A DNA stretch of 64,000 nucleotides from Maribacter arcticus (lineage in GTDB: Bacteria; Bacteroidota; Bacteroidia; Flavobacteriales; Flavobacteriaceae): NCBI RefSeq assembly GCF_900167935.1, contig NZ_FUYL01000004.1, positions 351,046 to 415,045 on the forward strand, in the 5' to 3' direction. Of this stretch, positions 17,575 through 25,817 are shown piece by piece. The translations under genes were made by a program, and so were the position numbers. The notes below the pieces were generated by a model. It was not told the origin of the DNA and ran no database searches. It worked only from the letters and a program-made list of their open reading frames with translations. The stretch's first letter is position 1; each line of letters opens with the position of its first letter.

Positions 17575-18789
17575 ATGGAAAACACTTTTATTCCCTACGA
17601 AAAAGCCCTTTCAATTTTAGAAGAACACAAAGGCGAATTCCCCATTGAATCAAGAAACTTAGAAGATTGTATTGGTGCCTATCTTGCAGAAGACTTATTA
17701 GCTGACCGTGACTTCCCTCCTTTTGATAGAGTTACCATGGATGGTATTGCCATTGTTTATGGCACTTTTGAAAATGGAAAACGAACTTTTAATATTGAAT
17801 CGGTCGCTGCTGCGGGAACTCCACAACTTACTTTAAAAGACACTCAAAATTGTATCGAAGTAATGACAGGCGCTATAATGCCCAACGGAGTTGACACGGT
17901 AATTCGTTATGAAGACCTTACAATTGAGAATAATCAAGCTACAATTAATCTTGATTCCTTAAATCACAAACAGAATGTGCATTTCAAGGGAATAGATATT
18001 GCACAAGGGACCAAAATTGTCAATCAAGGAAAAAAGCTTTCGAGTGCCGAAATAAATATTGCCGCCGCAGTAGGAAAAGCTTCCTTGCTGGTTAAGAAAA
18101 TGCCCAAAGTGGTTATTTTTTCAACGGGAGATGAATTGGTACCTGTACATCAAACCCCAAAATTACATCAAATACGAAGGTCGAATATTTACGGAATTCA
18201 AGCAACGCTAAAAGAATGGGGGGTTTTAGCTAAACTAGAGCATTTAGCGGACAACAAAGAAGAAATGTTAGCAACCATTTCGGTATTGCTCAAGGAATAC
18301 GACCTTTTTATTTTTACAGGAGGCGTATCAAAAGGAAAATTTGATTACCTACCTGATGTGCTTGAAGAATTAAAAGTTAAAAAACACTTTCATAAGATTC
18401 AGCAACGCCCAGGCAAACCTTTTTGGTTTGGAAGTAATACAGAAGGGAAAAAGATTTTTGCCCTTCCAGGGAATCCAGTTTCTTCTTTTGTATGTGTATA
18501 TATGTATTTGCAGTTTTGGCTTCAAAAATCATTGGGTATTGAACAGGAAGTCCTTCATGTAAAGCTCAAAAACGATGTAGAATTTAAACCAGACTTGGTA
18601 TACTTCTTAGAAGCAACTTTAGAAAGCAACCCTGACGGAACTCTTTCTGCTGAGGCGATTAAAGGAAATGGCTCAGGTGATTTCGCTAATCTCGTTAAAA
18701 CGGACGGATTTTTAATATTACCGCAAAATAAAAGCCAATTTTTTGCGAATGAAGTCTATCCTTTTGTACCTTACCGTACAAAATGGTAA
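17575..18789 (+). CDS. moeA: Molybdopterin molybdenumtransferase MoeA
   Basis: 404 residues, typical of MoeA, which inserts molybdate into adenylylated molybdopterin. Motifs: FPPFDRVTMDGIAI, GAIMPNGVDTVIRYED, FTGGVSKGKFDYLP and ALPGNPVSSFVCVYMY, the last near the nucleotide-binding edge. It follows moaA by one base. No MogA/MoaB adenylyltransferase domain is fused to it and none is seen elsewhere in the window, although MoeA normally needs that product. Confidence 0.95.
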   Translation: MENTFIPYEKALSILEEHKGEFPIESRNLEDCIGAYLAEDLLADRDFPPFDRVTMDGIAIVYGTFENGKRTFNIESVAAAGTPQLTLKDTQNCIEVMTGAIMPNGVDTVIRYEDLTIENNQATINLDSLNHKQNVHFKGIDIAQGTKIVNQGKKLSSAEINIAAAVGKASLLVKKMPKVVIFSTGDELVPVHQTPKLHQIRRSNIYGIQATLKEWGVLAKLEHLADNKEEMLATISVLLKEYDLFIFTGGVSKGKFDYLPDVLEELKVKKHFHKIQQRPGKPFWFGSNTEGKKIFALPGNPVSSFVCVYMYLQFWLQKSLGIEQEVLHVKLKNDVEFKPDLVYFLEATLESNPDGTLSAEAIKGNGSGDFANLVKTDGFLILPQNKSQFFANEVYPFVPYRTKW

Positions 18790-18798
18790 ACTATTGGT

Positions 18799-19263
18799 AT
18801 GGAAACCATAAAGACAACTTGCTGTAAAACTAAATTTGTTTCAGTCAAAAAAGTGGAAGCTGCAAGCGGCTCTATGTCTTTTATTTCCACCATTTTAATG
18901 ATTCTCATCCCCAAGTGTCCGCTTTGTTTGACAGCCTATATGAGCGCTATGGTACTATTCTTCGATGTTGAATATTCAACCTTGGTTCCTGTATTACTAC
19001 ATACAAAACCTATTATGGCACTTTTAATCATCACCATGATTCTGTTAAATAGAAAAGATAAGAGAACTTATATTTCTTTGGGGATTGCAGGGATTGCATT
19101 GACCTTTTTGGTTTTAAAAACCTATTTCGCTACCGCTTTGTTGTTACCTGATTGGATACTATATATCGCATTTATATTTGCGATTTGGTACAATGGTAAC
19201 TTCCAATATTTTTACCGGTTCTTGAAATCTAAAAAAAATAGCCAAGTAGTTGCTAAACCATAA
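18799..19263 (+). CDS. Cys-motif membrane protein in the Moco cluster, function unknown
   Basis: 154 residues with about four membrane segments (near 27-55, 68-84, 91-113 and 116-133). A CC pair at residues 8-9 lies before the first helix, and a KCPLC motif (Cys40, Cys43) lies within it, a layout reminiscent of mercury and copper membrane carriers of the MerC/MerT kind. I do not recognise a named family. It starts 9 bases after moeA, so it is probably in the same operon. CO dehydrogenase needs copper, so a metal-handling role is a reasonable guess, but it is only inference. Confidence 0.7.
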   Translation: METIKTTCCKTKFVSVKKVEAASGSMSFISTILMILIPKCPLCLTAYMSAMVLFFDVEYSTLVPVLLHTKPIMALLIITMILLNRKDKRTYISLGIAGIALTFLVLKTYFATALLLPDWILYIAFIFAIWYNGNFQYFYRFLKSKKNSQVVAKP

Positions 19264-19327
19264 TCAATATCTTTACATCAATTCGGACAACCATAATAAA
19301 ACCGAACAATTTATAATAGAACAAAAA

Positions 19328-19804
19328 ATGACCTCCAGTAGCAAAAGAGAATTTCTTGCCAATTCATTTCCTAAGCTTTTGAACAACTTAAACATAGACA
19401 CAAAAGCAAATTTCGGGCTCATGACACCTCAACATATGGTTGAACATTTAATAATGGCTTTAGGGAGTGCTACGACTAAATTTGAAGGAGAAAGAATAAA
19501 ACCTGCTTCTGAGCAACAATTGGGTATGCAGCAGTTTATAAAAAGTGGATCTGTTTTGGTTCACAGACCAAGTGAAAAAACAAAAGCAGATTTACCGCCA
19601 TTGAAATACGCATCAATAGAAGAAGCAATTACAAACATTCCTGATGCAGTCGAAAAATATTATGCCTTTCAAGACAATAACCCAAATTACATACCTTACG
19701 CTTCTTTCATGGGTGAGGTCTCTTATGAAGATGAAGAGTTATTTCATTACATGCATATTAAATATCACCTATGGCAGTTTGGTTTACTTGAGCAATATCC
19801 TTAA
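19328..19804 (+). CDS. DinB/DUF1569-like protein
   Basis: The ATG at 19328 gives 158 residues. The open frame reaches back to 19250 and overlaps the preceding gene, but those 26 residues look like leader. MTPQHMVEHLI and HYMHIKYHLWQFG place His residues as in four-helix DinB-type metal-binding proteins. The function is unknown; DinB-like enzymes include thiol transferases and hydrolases. It is the last plus-strand gene of the moaA-moeA run and is convergent with the TauE gene. Its link with Moco may be only positional. Confidence 0.65.
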   Translation: MTSSSKREFLANSFPKLLNNLNIDTKANFGLMTPQHMVEHLIMALGSATTKFEGERIKPASEQQLGMQQFIKSGSVLVHRPSEKTKADLPPLKYASIEEAITNIPDAVEKYYAFQDNNPNYIPYASFMGEVSYEDEELFHYMHIKYHLWQFGLLEQYP

Positions 19805-19819
19805 AAAATCTTGGTGATT

Positions 19820-20593
19820 TCAAAACTGCAACCCATTAACAAACAGAACCCGAATTCCAACAATCAACACCAAAATTGCAGTAACCACTTTAATACCGTT
19901 TCCTGTAAGTTTACTTAAGCTTAAACGAATTCCAATTTGTCCTCCTATAAACACGGCAACAATTAGACCACTAGCTTCTATCCAAGGGAGTTCGAACATT
20001 CCTTTTGTCAATAAACCACCTATGCCTGAAATAGAATTCACCAGGATAAAAAAGCTAGCCAACGCCGCAATTTTGATTGATTTATCCCACTTCATATGAT
20101 TAAGAATAGGTGCTAAAAAAATACCTCCACCTATTCCTACCAATCCAGACAACAGACCAATTCCTGCCCCTAACAAATATGTTACATATGGGGGATAATT
20201 CGGATTCACCTCTTCCGATTTCTTCAGTTTCAAAGTCTGAAATATCAACGCTAAGGCAGATACTATTAAAGCACCTCCTAAAATGATAAAGAAGACTTGC
20301 TCAGATAATCGAAATCGCGCTCCTAAAAAGGCAAATGGAATACTTGCCAATATGAAAGGTAAAAACTTTTTAAAATCTAAGTGTCCGTTTTTCCAATAGA
20401 GATAAGTACTACCAGAAACGACAACCAGATTACAAATCAAAGCCGTACTTCTAATGGCAAAAAAACTTGTCAAAACCAATGCTAATAAGGCTAAATAACT
20501 AGAACCACCCCCAAAACCTACTGAAGAATAGAGCGTTGCAATGACCAAAAAGCCAAGCATTAATAATACAAGTTCGGTAACAGTTAGGAGCAT
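19820..20593 (-). CDS. TauE/SafE family anion permease
   Basis: 257 residues with roughly eight membrane segments and the family motifs SVGFGGGSSYLALL near the N-terminus and GLLSGLVGIGGGIFLAPIL in the middle, the two repeated halves of COG0730. Members export or import sulfur-containing anions such as sulfite and sulfoacetate. The start overlaps the end of the moeB-like gene by 10 bases, so it is translated in the Moco operon. No ModABC system is present in the window, so molybdate or a sulfur anion is a plausible substrate, by inference only. Confidence 0.85.
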   Translation of the reverse strand: MLLTVTELVLLMLGFLVIATLYSSVGFGGGSSYLALLALVLTSFFAIRSTALICNLVVVSGSTYLYWKNGHLDFKKFLPFILASIPFAFLGARFRLSEQVFFIILGGALIVSALALIFQTLKLKKSEEVNPNYPPYVTYLLGAGIGLLSGLVGIGGGIFLAPILNHMKWDKSIKIAALASFFILVNSISGIGGLLTKGMFELPWIEASGLIVAVFIGGQIGIRLSLSKLTGNGIKVVTAILVLIVGIRVLFVNGLQF

Positions 20594-21651
20594 AAAGCCA
20601 AATACTGGTTTAGACCTCCTAAAATACTAAAAAGCGAACTTTGTGGGTGCTGTTCGCGCAATTGTTTTAGAGCGGTCTCACTTCGTTTTCCTGATTGGCA
20701 TAATAAATACACGGGGAGTGAAAAGTTAATCTTCCCAGTATTAGCCTTTAATTCATTTAAAGGGATATGAACGGAATCTGGTAGATGATAATTTTTAAAT
20801 TCCTCAATCGTACGTACATCAATAATTTGTGGCTTATCAACTAGTAATTTTTGAATTTCTTGTGCTTCAATTGTTGGAACGATTTCGCAAGGGTCATTCC
20901 ACTCATAAAAATCTTGCAGCTTTTCAATTTTTATATTTTCGGGCTGTAATTTGAATTTTATTTTTTGATAAGATTGTTGGAGGCCATCAAAAATCAACAG
21001 TTTTCCCGAAAGCAAATCCCCAATTCCAGTGAGTACTTTAATAGTTTCTAAAGCCTGCAGGTTACCTATGATTCCGGGGATAATTCCAAGTACGCCATGT
21101 TCATTACAATTCGGAACCTCATTTTCATTAGGCATATTTGGAAAAAGACAGCGGTAGGTTGGTCCATCCTTATAATTAAAAACACTTACTTGACCTTCGT
21201 AACCATGCAATGCACCATACACAAAAGGCTTTTTAAGGATTACGCAGGAATCATTCACTAAATAGCGGGTAGGAAAGTTGTCTGATGCATCAACCACAAT
21301 ATCATAATCCGCTATAATTTCAAGAGCATTTTTTGTGGTTAAAAATGTATTAAAAATGACTATCTCGGTATTTGGATTTTGTGCCTTTAGTTTCTTTAGC
21401 GCCGCTTTTACCTTCGATTGGCCTATATCACTTTCCGAATATAGTACTTGGCGGTGTAAATTAGTAAGCGAAACAATATCATTATCTACAATGCCAATGG
21501 CACCTACACCCATTGCGTTCAAGTATGTAAGTACTGGTACACCTAGACCCCCAGCACCAACCACCAAAACTTTTGCTTCGGCAAGTTTTTTTTGGCCTTC
21601 TATGCCGAAGCCCTTAAGAATGGTTTGTCTGGTATAACGTTGGTTGTTCAT
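20584..21651 (-). CDS. moeB: MoeB/ThiF-type adenylyltransferase fused to a rhodanese domain
   Basis: 355 residues. Residues 1 to about 245 are an E1-like domain that adenylylates the C-terminal glycine of MoaD: VGAGGLG at 31-37 and DNFPTRYLVND follow the family. A rhodanese domain occupies about 260-355 with the active loop CQSGKRS (Cys318), able to pass persulfide sulfur to MoaD. This is the MoeZ/MOCS3 plan. The Cys-x-x-Cys zinc pairs of E. coli MoeB are not evident: only YRCLFP and a lone DPCE remain. It lies 2 bases after mobA. It could also serve thiamine (ThiS) if that pathway exists elsewhere. Confidence 0.88.
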   Translation of the reverse strand: MNNQRYTRQTILKGFGIEGQKKLAEAKVLVVGAGGLGVPVLTYLNAMGVGAIGIVDNDIVSLTNLHRQVLYSESDIGQSKVKAALKKLKAQNPNTEIVIFNTFLTTKNALEIIADYDIVVDASDNFPTRYLVNDSCVILKKPFVYGALHGYEGQVSVFNYKDGPTYRCLFPNMPNENEVPNCNEHGVLGIIPGIIGNLQALETIKVLTGIGDLLSGKLLIFDGLQQSYQKIKFKLQPENIKIEKLQDFYEWNDPCEIVPTIEAQEIQKLLVDKPQIIDVRTIEEFKNYHLPDSVHIPLNELKANTGKINFSLPVYLLCQSGKRSETALKQLREQHPQSSLFSILGGLNQYLALCS

Positions 21652-21653
21652 GC

Positions 21654-22244
21654 TTATGCCAATTTCTCCAATGCCTCTTTATAATCCTCCTCAGAGTTGG
21701 CGTTCAACAAAACATTCTCATATTTCGGAAACACCAATTTCGTATAATGATTGATAAGATATTTTCTCGGGCAAGTCCCGTTCCCACTTTCTAAATAAGT
21801 AATAGATTGTTGCAACGCATGCGGTTCCCAAATTGCACATAAAGGTTCTGGTAGCGGATTCTCTTTTAAAGCGAAGGCAGTTGCTTCTTTTGCGGTATCG
21901 CGTTGGGAAATCAATTCTTTTAAGGCGTCTAAATCCATTAGAGGAAGGTCACAGGCTAAAACTAGCCAAGCCACATCTGGATATTTTTTGTGTGCAGACA
22001 AAAGTCCGTTGTAAGGTCCTTTGAATTCATTTAAATCAACAATAGTTTTCATAGCCGTTGGTAGTTCATCTTCCTGTTCTTCACGCAGACTAATGAAAGT
22101 ATTTTCGCAAACTTGACTAAGTAAATTGTACAAATATTCACGTTGAGGAATGCCGTGATATTCAATCAATCCTTTGTCTGTACCCATTCGAGTACTCTTC
22201 CCTCCAGATAAAACGAGACCGTATAGTTTAGCGATTGAAGTCAT
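21654..22244 (-). CDS. mobA: Molybdenum cofactor nucleotidyltransferase, MobA-like
   Basis: 196 residues, normal for MobA. The nucleotide-binding loop LVLSGGKSTRMGTDKG (10-25) matches the GTP-using MobA pattern. ACDLPLMDLDAL is the Mg-binding segment and PLPEPLCAIWEP the next conserved block. MobA makes the guanine dinucleotide form of Moco, whereas CO dehydrogenases of the hydroxylase family normally carry the cytosine dinucleotide made by MocA. Either this enzyme uses CTP or MocA is elsewhere. It overlaps moaC by 17 bases. Confidence 0.88.
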   Translation of the reverse strand: MTSIAKLYGLVLSGGKSTRMGTDKGLIEYHGIPQREYLYNLLSQVCENTFISLREEQEDELPTAMKTIVDLNEFKGPYNGLLSAHKKYPDVAWLVLACDLPLMDLDALKELISQRDTAKEATAFALKENPLPEPLCAIWEPHALQQSITYLESGNGTCPRKYLINHYTKLVFPKYENVLLNANSEEDYKEALEKLA

Positions 22245-22701
22245 TCTTACCTCCTGTTTTTTGTTCTAATTGTATTTCAGAAATTTTGATATCATGCGAC
22301 AAGGCCTTACACATATCGTAAATAGTTAATGCACTGACAGAAACTCCCGTTAGGGCTTCCATTTCAACCCCAGTTTGCTCGTTACATTTTACTTTGCAGG
22401 TAATTTGTAAAGCATTTTTTATTGGGGCTATATCTATCTGTATTTTGGAAAGATTGAGTTGATGACAAAGCGGAATTAACTCAGCAGTCTTTTTAACCGC
22501 TTGAATTCCTGCAATAACGGCTGTTTGAATTATACTTCCTTTATGTCCCAAAAAGTCTTGAGAGGCCAAGGTATCAAAAACATCTGAAGGAAAAACAACT
22601 TTTCCCGTAGCAACCGCTGTTCGCACTGATACTTGTTTATTTGACACATCTACCATTGAGGCATTGCCAGATTCGTCTATATGTGAAAGTTGTTTAGTCA
22701 T
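22228..22701 (-). CDS. moaC: Cyclic pyranopterin monophosphate synthase MoaC
   Basis: 157 residues. Converts 3',8-cyclo-GTP from MoaA into cyclic pyranopterin monophosphate. Signature blocks ELIPLCHQLNLSKIQID, VEMEALTGVSVSALTIYDMC and KISEIQLEQKTGGKNDF contain the catalytic Lys and Asp residues. It is a stand-alone MoaC with no MoaB half, although fused forms are known in some bacteria. It lies 112 bases downstream of moaE and overlaps mobA. Confidence 0.95.
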   Translation of the reverse strand: MTKQLSHIDESGNASMVDVSNKQVSVRTAVATGKVVFPSDVFDTLASQDFLGHKGSIIQTAVIAGIQAVKKTAELIPLCHQLNLSKIQIDIAPIKNALQITCKVKCNEQTGVEMEALTGVSVSALTIYDMCKALSHDIKISEIQLEQKTGGKNDFNR

Positions 22702-22813
22702 ATGTATTGTTATGTACCTATAAGATGGAGGTTGTTTTAATCTTAGGTTTATCGAGTTTATTTCATATTTAAATAAAACTCTTTAACTCCATAATTCAAA
22801 AAAACTTTAAAAT

Positions 22814-23233
22814 TTATGGATGCGCCGATACCCAAACAGATTTGTTCTCAAAACGTTCTTTTTTCCAAATTGGGACAGTTTTTTTAAGGGTGTCTATTAA
22901 ATACCTACAAGCCTCAAAACAAGCATCTCTATGTGCAGAAGAAGCACCTACGACAACTACAGGCACTTCAACTTCTTTTAAACCAACTGCATGACGAATA
23001 ATCACTTTATTTAAATTCCATTTAACAACCGCATCCGACGCAATTTTGTCCATTTCTTTTAAAGCCATTTTCTTATATGTCTCAAATTCCAAAGAAACTA
23101 CCTCTTCTTCCCTTGTAAATTCTCTCACAGTACCTACAAACACGCAAATACCTCCGCTCTTAGGGTGAGAAAGCTCCTTAAACACTTGCGAAGCATCAAT
23201 ATTATCTACTATTTCTACTATTTTTTCACTCAT
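22814..23233 (-). CDS. moaE: Molybdopterin synthase catalytic subunit MoaE
   Basis: 139 residues. Partner of MoaD in adding two sulfurs to cyclic pyranopterin monophosphate. GGICVFVGTVRE and VVVGASSAHRDACFEACRYL are family signatures, and VPIWKKERF holds the catalytic lysines. The start codon overlaps the moaD stop (ATAATG), so the two are translationally coupled, as expected for subunits of one complex. Confidence 0.94.
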   Translation of the reverse strand: MSEKIVEIVDNIDASQVFKELSHPKSGGICVFVGTVREFTREEEVVSLEFETYKKMALKEMDKIASDAVVKWNLNKVIIRHAVGLKEVEVPVVVVGASSAHRDACFEACRYLIDTLKKTVPIWKKERFENKSVWVSAHP

Positions 23234-23475
23234 TATCCTCCACTTACAGGTGGTATGATTGCTATTTCATCATCCACAGTTAAAGATACGTCATCTTCTG
23301 CATATTCACTATTTACAGCTACCGCCAAAGAAGTTAATTTTGAAAGTTCTGGATAAGAAATTATCAACTGAGCCTTTAAATCAGCAACAGAATTAGGCCT
23401 TTTAAATTCATCAGAAAATGTAATTTGAGAACTTCCCACAATGTCTTTGGCAATCCCAAAAAAAAGTACGTTCAT
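23233..23475 (-). CDS. moaD: Molybdopterin synthase sulfur carrier subunit MoaD
   Basis: 80 residues with the ubiquitin-like fold pattern: a start of VLFFGIAKDIVGSS, VNSEYAEDDVSLTVDDEIAI in the middle, and a C-terminal PPVSGG. The Gly-Gly tail is adenylylated by MoeB and then thiocarboxylated. First gene of the minus-strand Moco operon, overlapping moaE by one base. Its upstream region (23476-23682) is shared with the divergent SPOUT methyltransferase gene. Confidence 0.93.
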   Translation of the reverse strand: MNVLFFGIAKDIVGSSQITFSDEFKRPNSVADLKAQLIISYPELSKLTSLAVAVNSEYAEDDVSLTVDDEIAIIPPVSGG

Positions 23476-23668
23476 TTTTATAAAAATTTGATGAAATTCA
23501 AGTTACTTATAAAATTTAAGTCGCCATAGAAAAGGTGATACTTTAAGAAATTATTTTAGGTGCATTGGGTAAAACAAGTGTGTAAAATGAATTCTTTGTT
23601 AAACCTATTTCAATCAAAGTATATTTCTAGGTTGATCGAAATATTACATACCAATAAACAGATTAGAT

Positions 23669-23676
23669 TACTTTTG
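23669..23676 (+). promoter_or_regulatory. -7 element TACTTTTG before the SPOUT methyltransferase gene
   Basis: An exact TAnnTTTG match ends 6 bases before the ATG at 23683. No TTG is found at the usual -33 distance. If used, the mRNA would be almost leaderless. Confidence 0.3.
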
Positions 23677-23682
23677 TAAATC

Positions 23683-24495
23683 ATGCATTCAACAAAACAT
23701 ATAAGCAGCGCTCAAAATCCTTTGATCAAAAAGGCTTTATTGCTAAAAGAAAAATCTAGGGAACGCAAAAAAACCGGACTATTTCTTTTAGAAGGAATGC
23801 GCGAGCTACAAATTGCAAACCGGGCTCAATACGAAATAGCTACTATTTTCTATTGTGAGAATATTTTAGTTGATGCCCAAAACAACACCTTTTTACAATC
23901 ATTTTCTGCGGATAAATTAATTTCGGTAAGTAATGATGTGTATAAAAAAATAGCACATCGAGATACTACCGAGGGCATAATAGCAATAGCCAAAAGCAAA
24001 GATCATAACCTTTCCTTATTAAAATTTGAAGGTTCAAATCCCTTAGTACTTATAGCAGAGGCACCTGAAAAACCAGGCAATATTGGAGCTTTATTAAGAA
24101 CAGCAGATGCAGCCAACTTAGATGCTGTACTAATTGCTAACCCAAAAACAGACCTATATAATCCTAATATTATAAGATCCAGTGTAGGATGTATATTTTC
24201 AAGAAATGTTAGAATGGGTAGCACCGAAGAAATCATAGAATTCTTAAAAAAAGGAGGATTTCAGATTTACTGCGCAGCGCTATCTGCTTCAAAAGATTAT
24301 ACGACAGTAGAATTTAATGGGCCTACCGCTATCGTTGTTGGAACCGAAAACTCAGGCTTAAGTGAAGACTGGCTAAATAATTCCACCCAAAATATTATAA
24401 TTCCCATGGAAGGCGAAATCGATTCTATGAACGTTTCAGTATCTGCAGCAATACTTATCTTTGAAGCTAAACGCCAGCGAAAATTAAATACTTAA
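23683..24495 (+). CDS. TrmH/SpoU family RNA 2'-O-methyltransferase
   Basis: 270 residues. An N-terminal substrate-binding domain (SAQNPLIKKALLLKEKSRER...LLEGMRE) is followed by a SPOUT methyltransferase domain. The three knot motifs are NPGNIGALLRTADAANLDAV, VVGTENSGLSEDWL and IIPMEGEIDSMNVSVSAAI. It transfers a methyl group from SAM to a ribose 2'-OH of rRNA or tRNA; the exact nucleotide cannot be told. It stands at the border where the Moco/CO block gives way to housekeeping genes. Confidence 0.9.
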   Translation: MHSTKHISSAQNPLIKKALLLKEKSRERKKTGLFLLEGMRELQIANRAQYEIATIFYCENILVDAQNNTFLQSFSADKLISVSNDVYKKIAHRDTTEGIIAIAKSKDHNLSLLKFEGSNPLVLIAEAPEKPGNIGALLRTADAANLDAVLIANPKTDLYNPNIIRSSVGCIFSRNVRMGSTEEIIEFLKKGGFQIYCAALSASKDYTTVEFNGPTAIVVGTENSGLSEDWLNNSTQNIIIPMEGEIDSMNVSVSAAILIFEAKRQRKLNT

Positions 24496-24540
24496 AAAGC
24501 TTAAGGTCACTATTTGAATTTTCCTATTATAATATATTCT

Positions 24541-25773
24541 ATGGATAAAACATTTGTATTTTACTGTATTCTTTTTATTCTAGTCGGTGAATTTATTCTC
24601 GCTACAGTAATGAATTATCTAAATGCCAAACGATTTAAAGACCCAATTCCAACTGACCTTAACGATGTGTATAATTCTGAAGAATATGAAAAATCTCAAG
24701 CTTATAAATTAAGTAATTACAAATTTGGCATAGTAACTTCTATATTTTCTTTAGCTTTAATTCTTGGTTTTTTATTTTTTGGAGGTTTTGCTTGGGTAGA
24801 TGGTTTCGCATATAAACTCACTAGTAATACAATTGTACAAGCTTTAATTTTCTTCGGAATAATAATGCTCGGCAGCGACATTTTAAATATTCCATTTTCT
24901 TACTACCAAACTTTTGTAATCGAAGAAAAATTCGGGTTTAACAAAACCACTCATAAAACATTCTTGATTGATAAGTTGAAGCAATGGGCAATGACCATTA
25001 TTATTGGAGGAGGTATTTTATCGTTGGTGATTTGGTTCTTTCAATGGGCTGGCACAAATTTTTGGCTATATACTTGGGGTCTAATCACCATTTTCACACT
25101 GTTAATGAACTTGTTTTATAGTAAGCTAATTGTTCCATTATTCAACAAACAAGAGCCCCTGGAAGCTGGTAGCTTAAAAGAAAAAATAGAACACTATGCT
25201 GCAAATGTTGGTTTTGACTTACAACATATATTTGTCATTAACGGCTCTAAGCGTTCAACAAAAGCCAATGCATATTTTTCTGGTTTTGGAAAAGAAAAAA
25301 GGGTGACACTTTACGATACCTTGATTAATGATTTGGAAGAAGAAGAAATCGTTGCTGTTTTAGCACATGAGATTGGTCACTATAAACACAAACATATTAT
25401 CTTCAATTTGGTATCATCAATTTTACTTACAGGGTTTATGTTGTTTCTATTATCCCTTTTCATTAACAATCCCGAAGTTTCCTTGGCGATTGGTGTTGAC
25501 AGGCCTAGCTTTCATGCTGCCCTAATTGGTTTTGGCATTTTATATAGTCCGGTTTCAGAAATTACTGGTTTATTAATCAATTACTTCTCAAGAAAATTCG
25601 AATACGAAGCAGATGATTATGCCAAAAACACATATGCTGCCTTACCATTAGTTTCTTCATTAAAAAAGCTATCTAAAAATAGTCTTAGCAATTTAACTCC
25701 GCATCCTGCATATGTTTTTATGCATTATTCTCATCCACCCCTTAAAGAGCGTATACGTAATTTAAAGGCGTGA
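24541..25773 (+). CDS. M48 family zinc metallopeptidase (Ste24/CAAX prenyl protease type)
   Basis: The ATG at 24541 gives 410 residues; a TTG nine codons upstream is also open but less likely. There are several membrane segments in the first half, then the zinc motif HEIGH at 276-280 with KHKHIIFNLVS after it, and a downstream EYEADDYA holding the third ligand. QTFVIEEKFGFNKTT is the family's Ste24 signature. Bacterial members act in membrane protein quality control, since prenylated substrates are not expected. It follows the SPOUT gene by 45 bases. Confidence 0.9.
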   Translation: MDKTFVFYCILFILVGEFILATVMNYLNAKRFKDPIPTDLNDVYNSEEYEKSQAYKLSNYKFGIVTSIFSLALILGFLFFGGFAWVDGFAYKLTSNTIVQALIFFGIIMLGSDILNIPFSYYQTFVIEEKFGFNKTTHKTFLIDKLKQWAMTIIIGGGILSLVIWFFQWAGTNFWLYTWGLITIFTLLMNLFYSKLIVPLFNKQEPLEAGSLKEKIEHYAANVGFDLQHIFVINGSKRSTKANAYFSGFGKEKRVTLYDTLINDLEEEEIVAVLAHEIGHYKHKHIIFNLVSSILLTGFMLFLLSLFINNPEVSLAIGVDRPSFHAALIGFGILYSPVSEITGLLINYFSRKFEYEADDYAKNTYAALPLVSSLKKLSKNSLSNLTPHPAYVFMHYSHPPLKERIRNLKA

Positions 25774-25817
25774 TTTTTGTTGCCCATCATATAACTTTAT
25801 CTTATTTTTAATATAGT

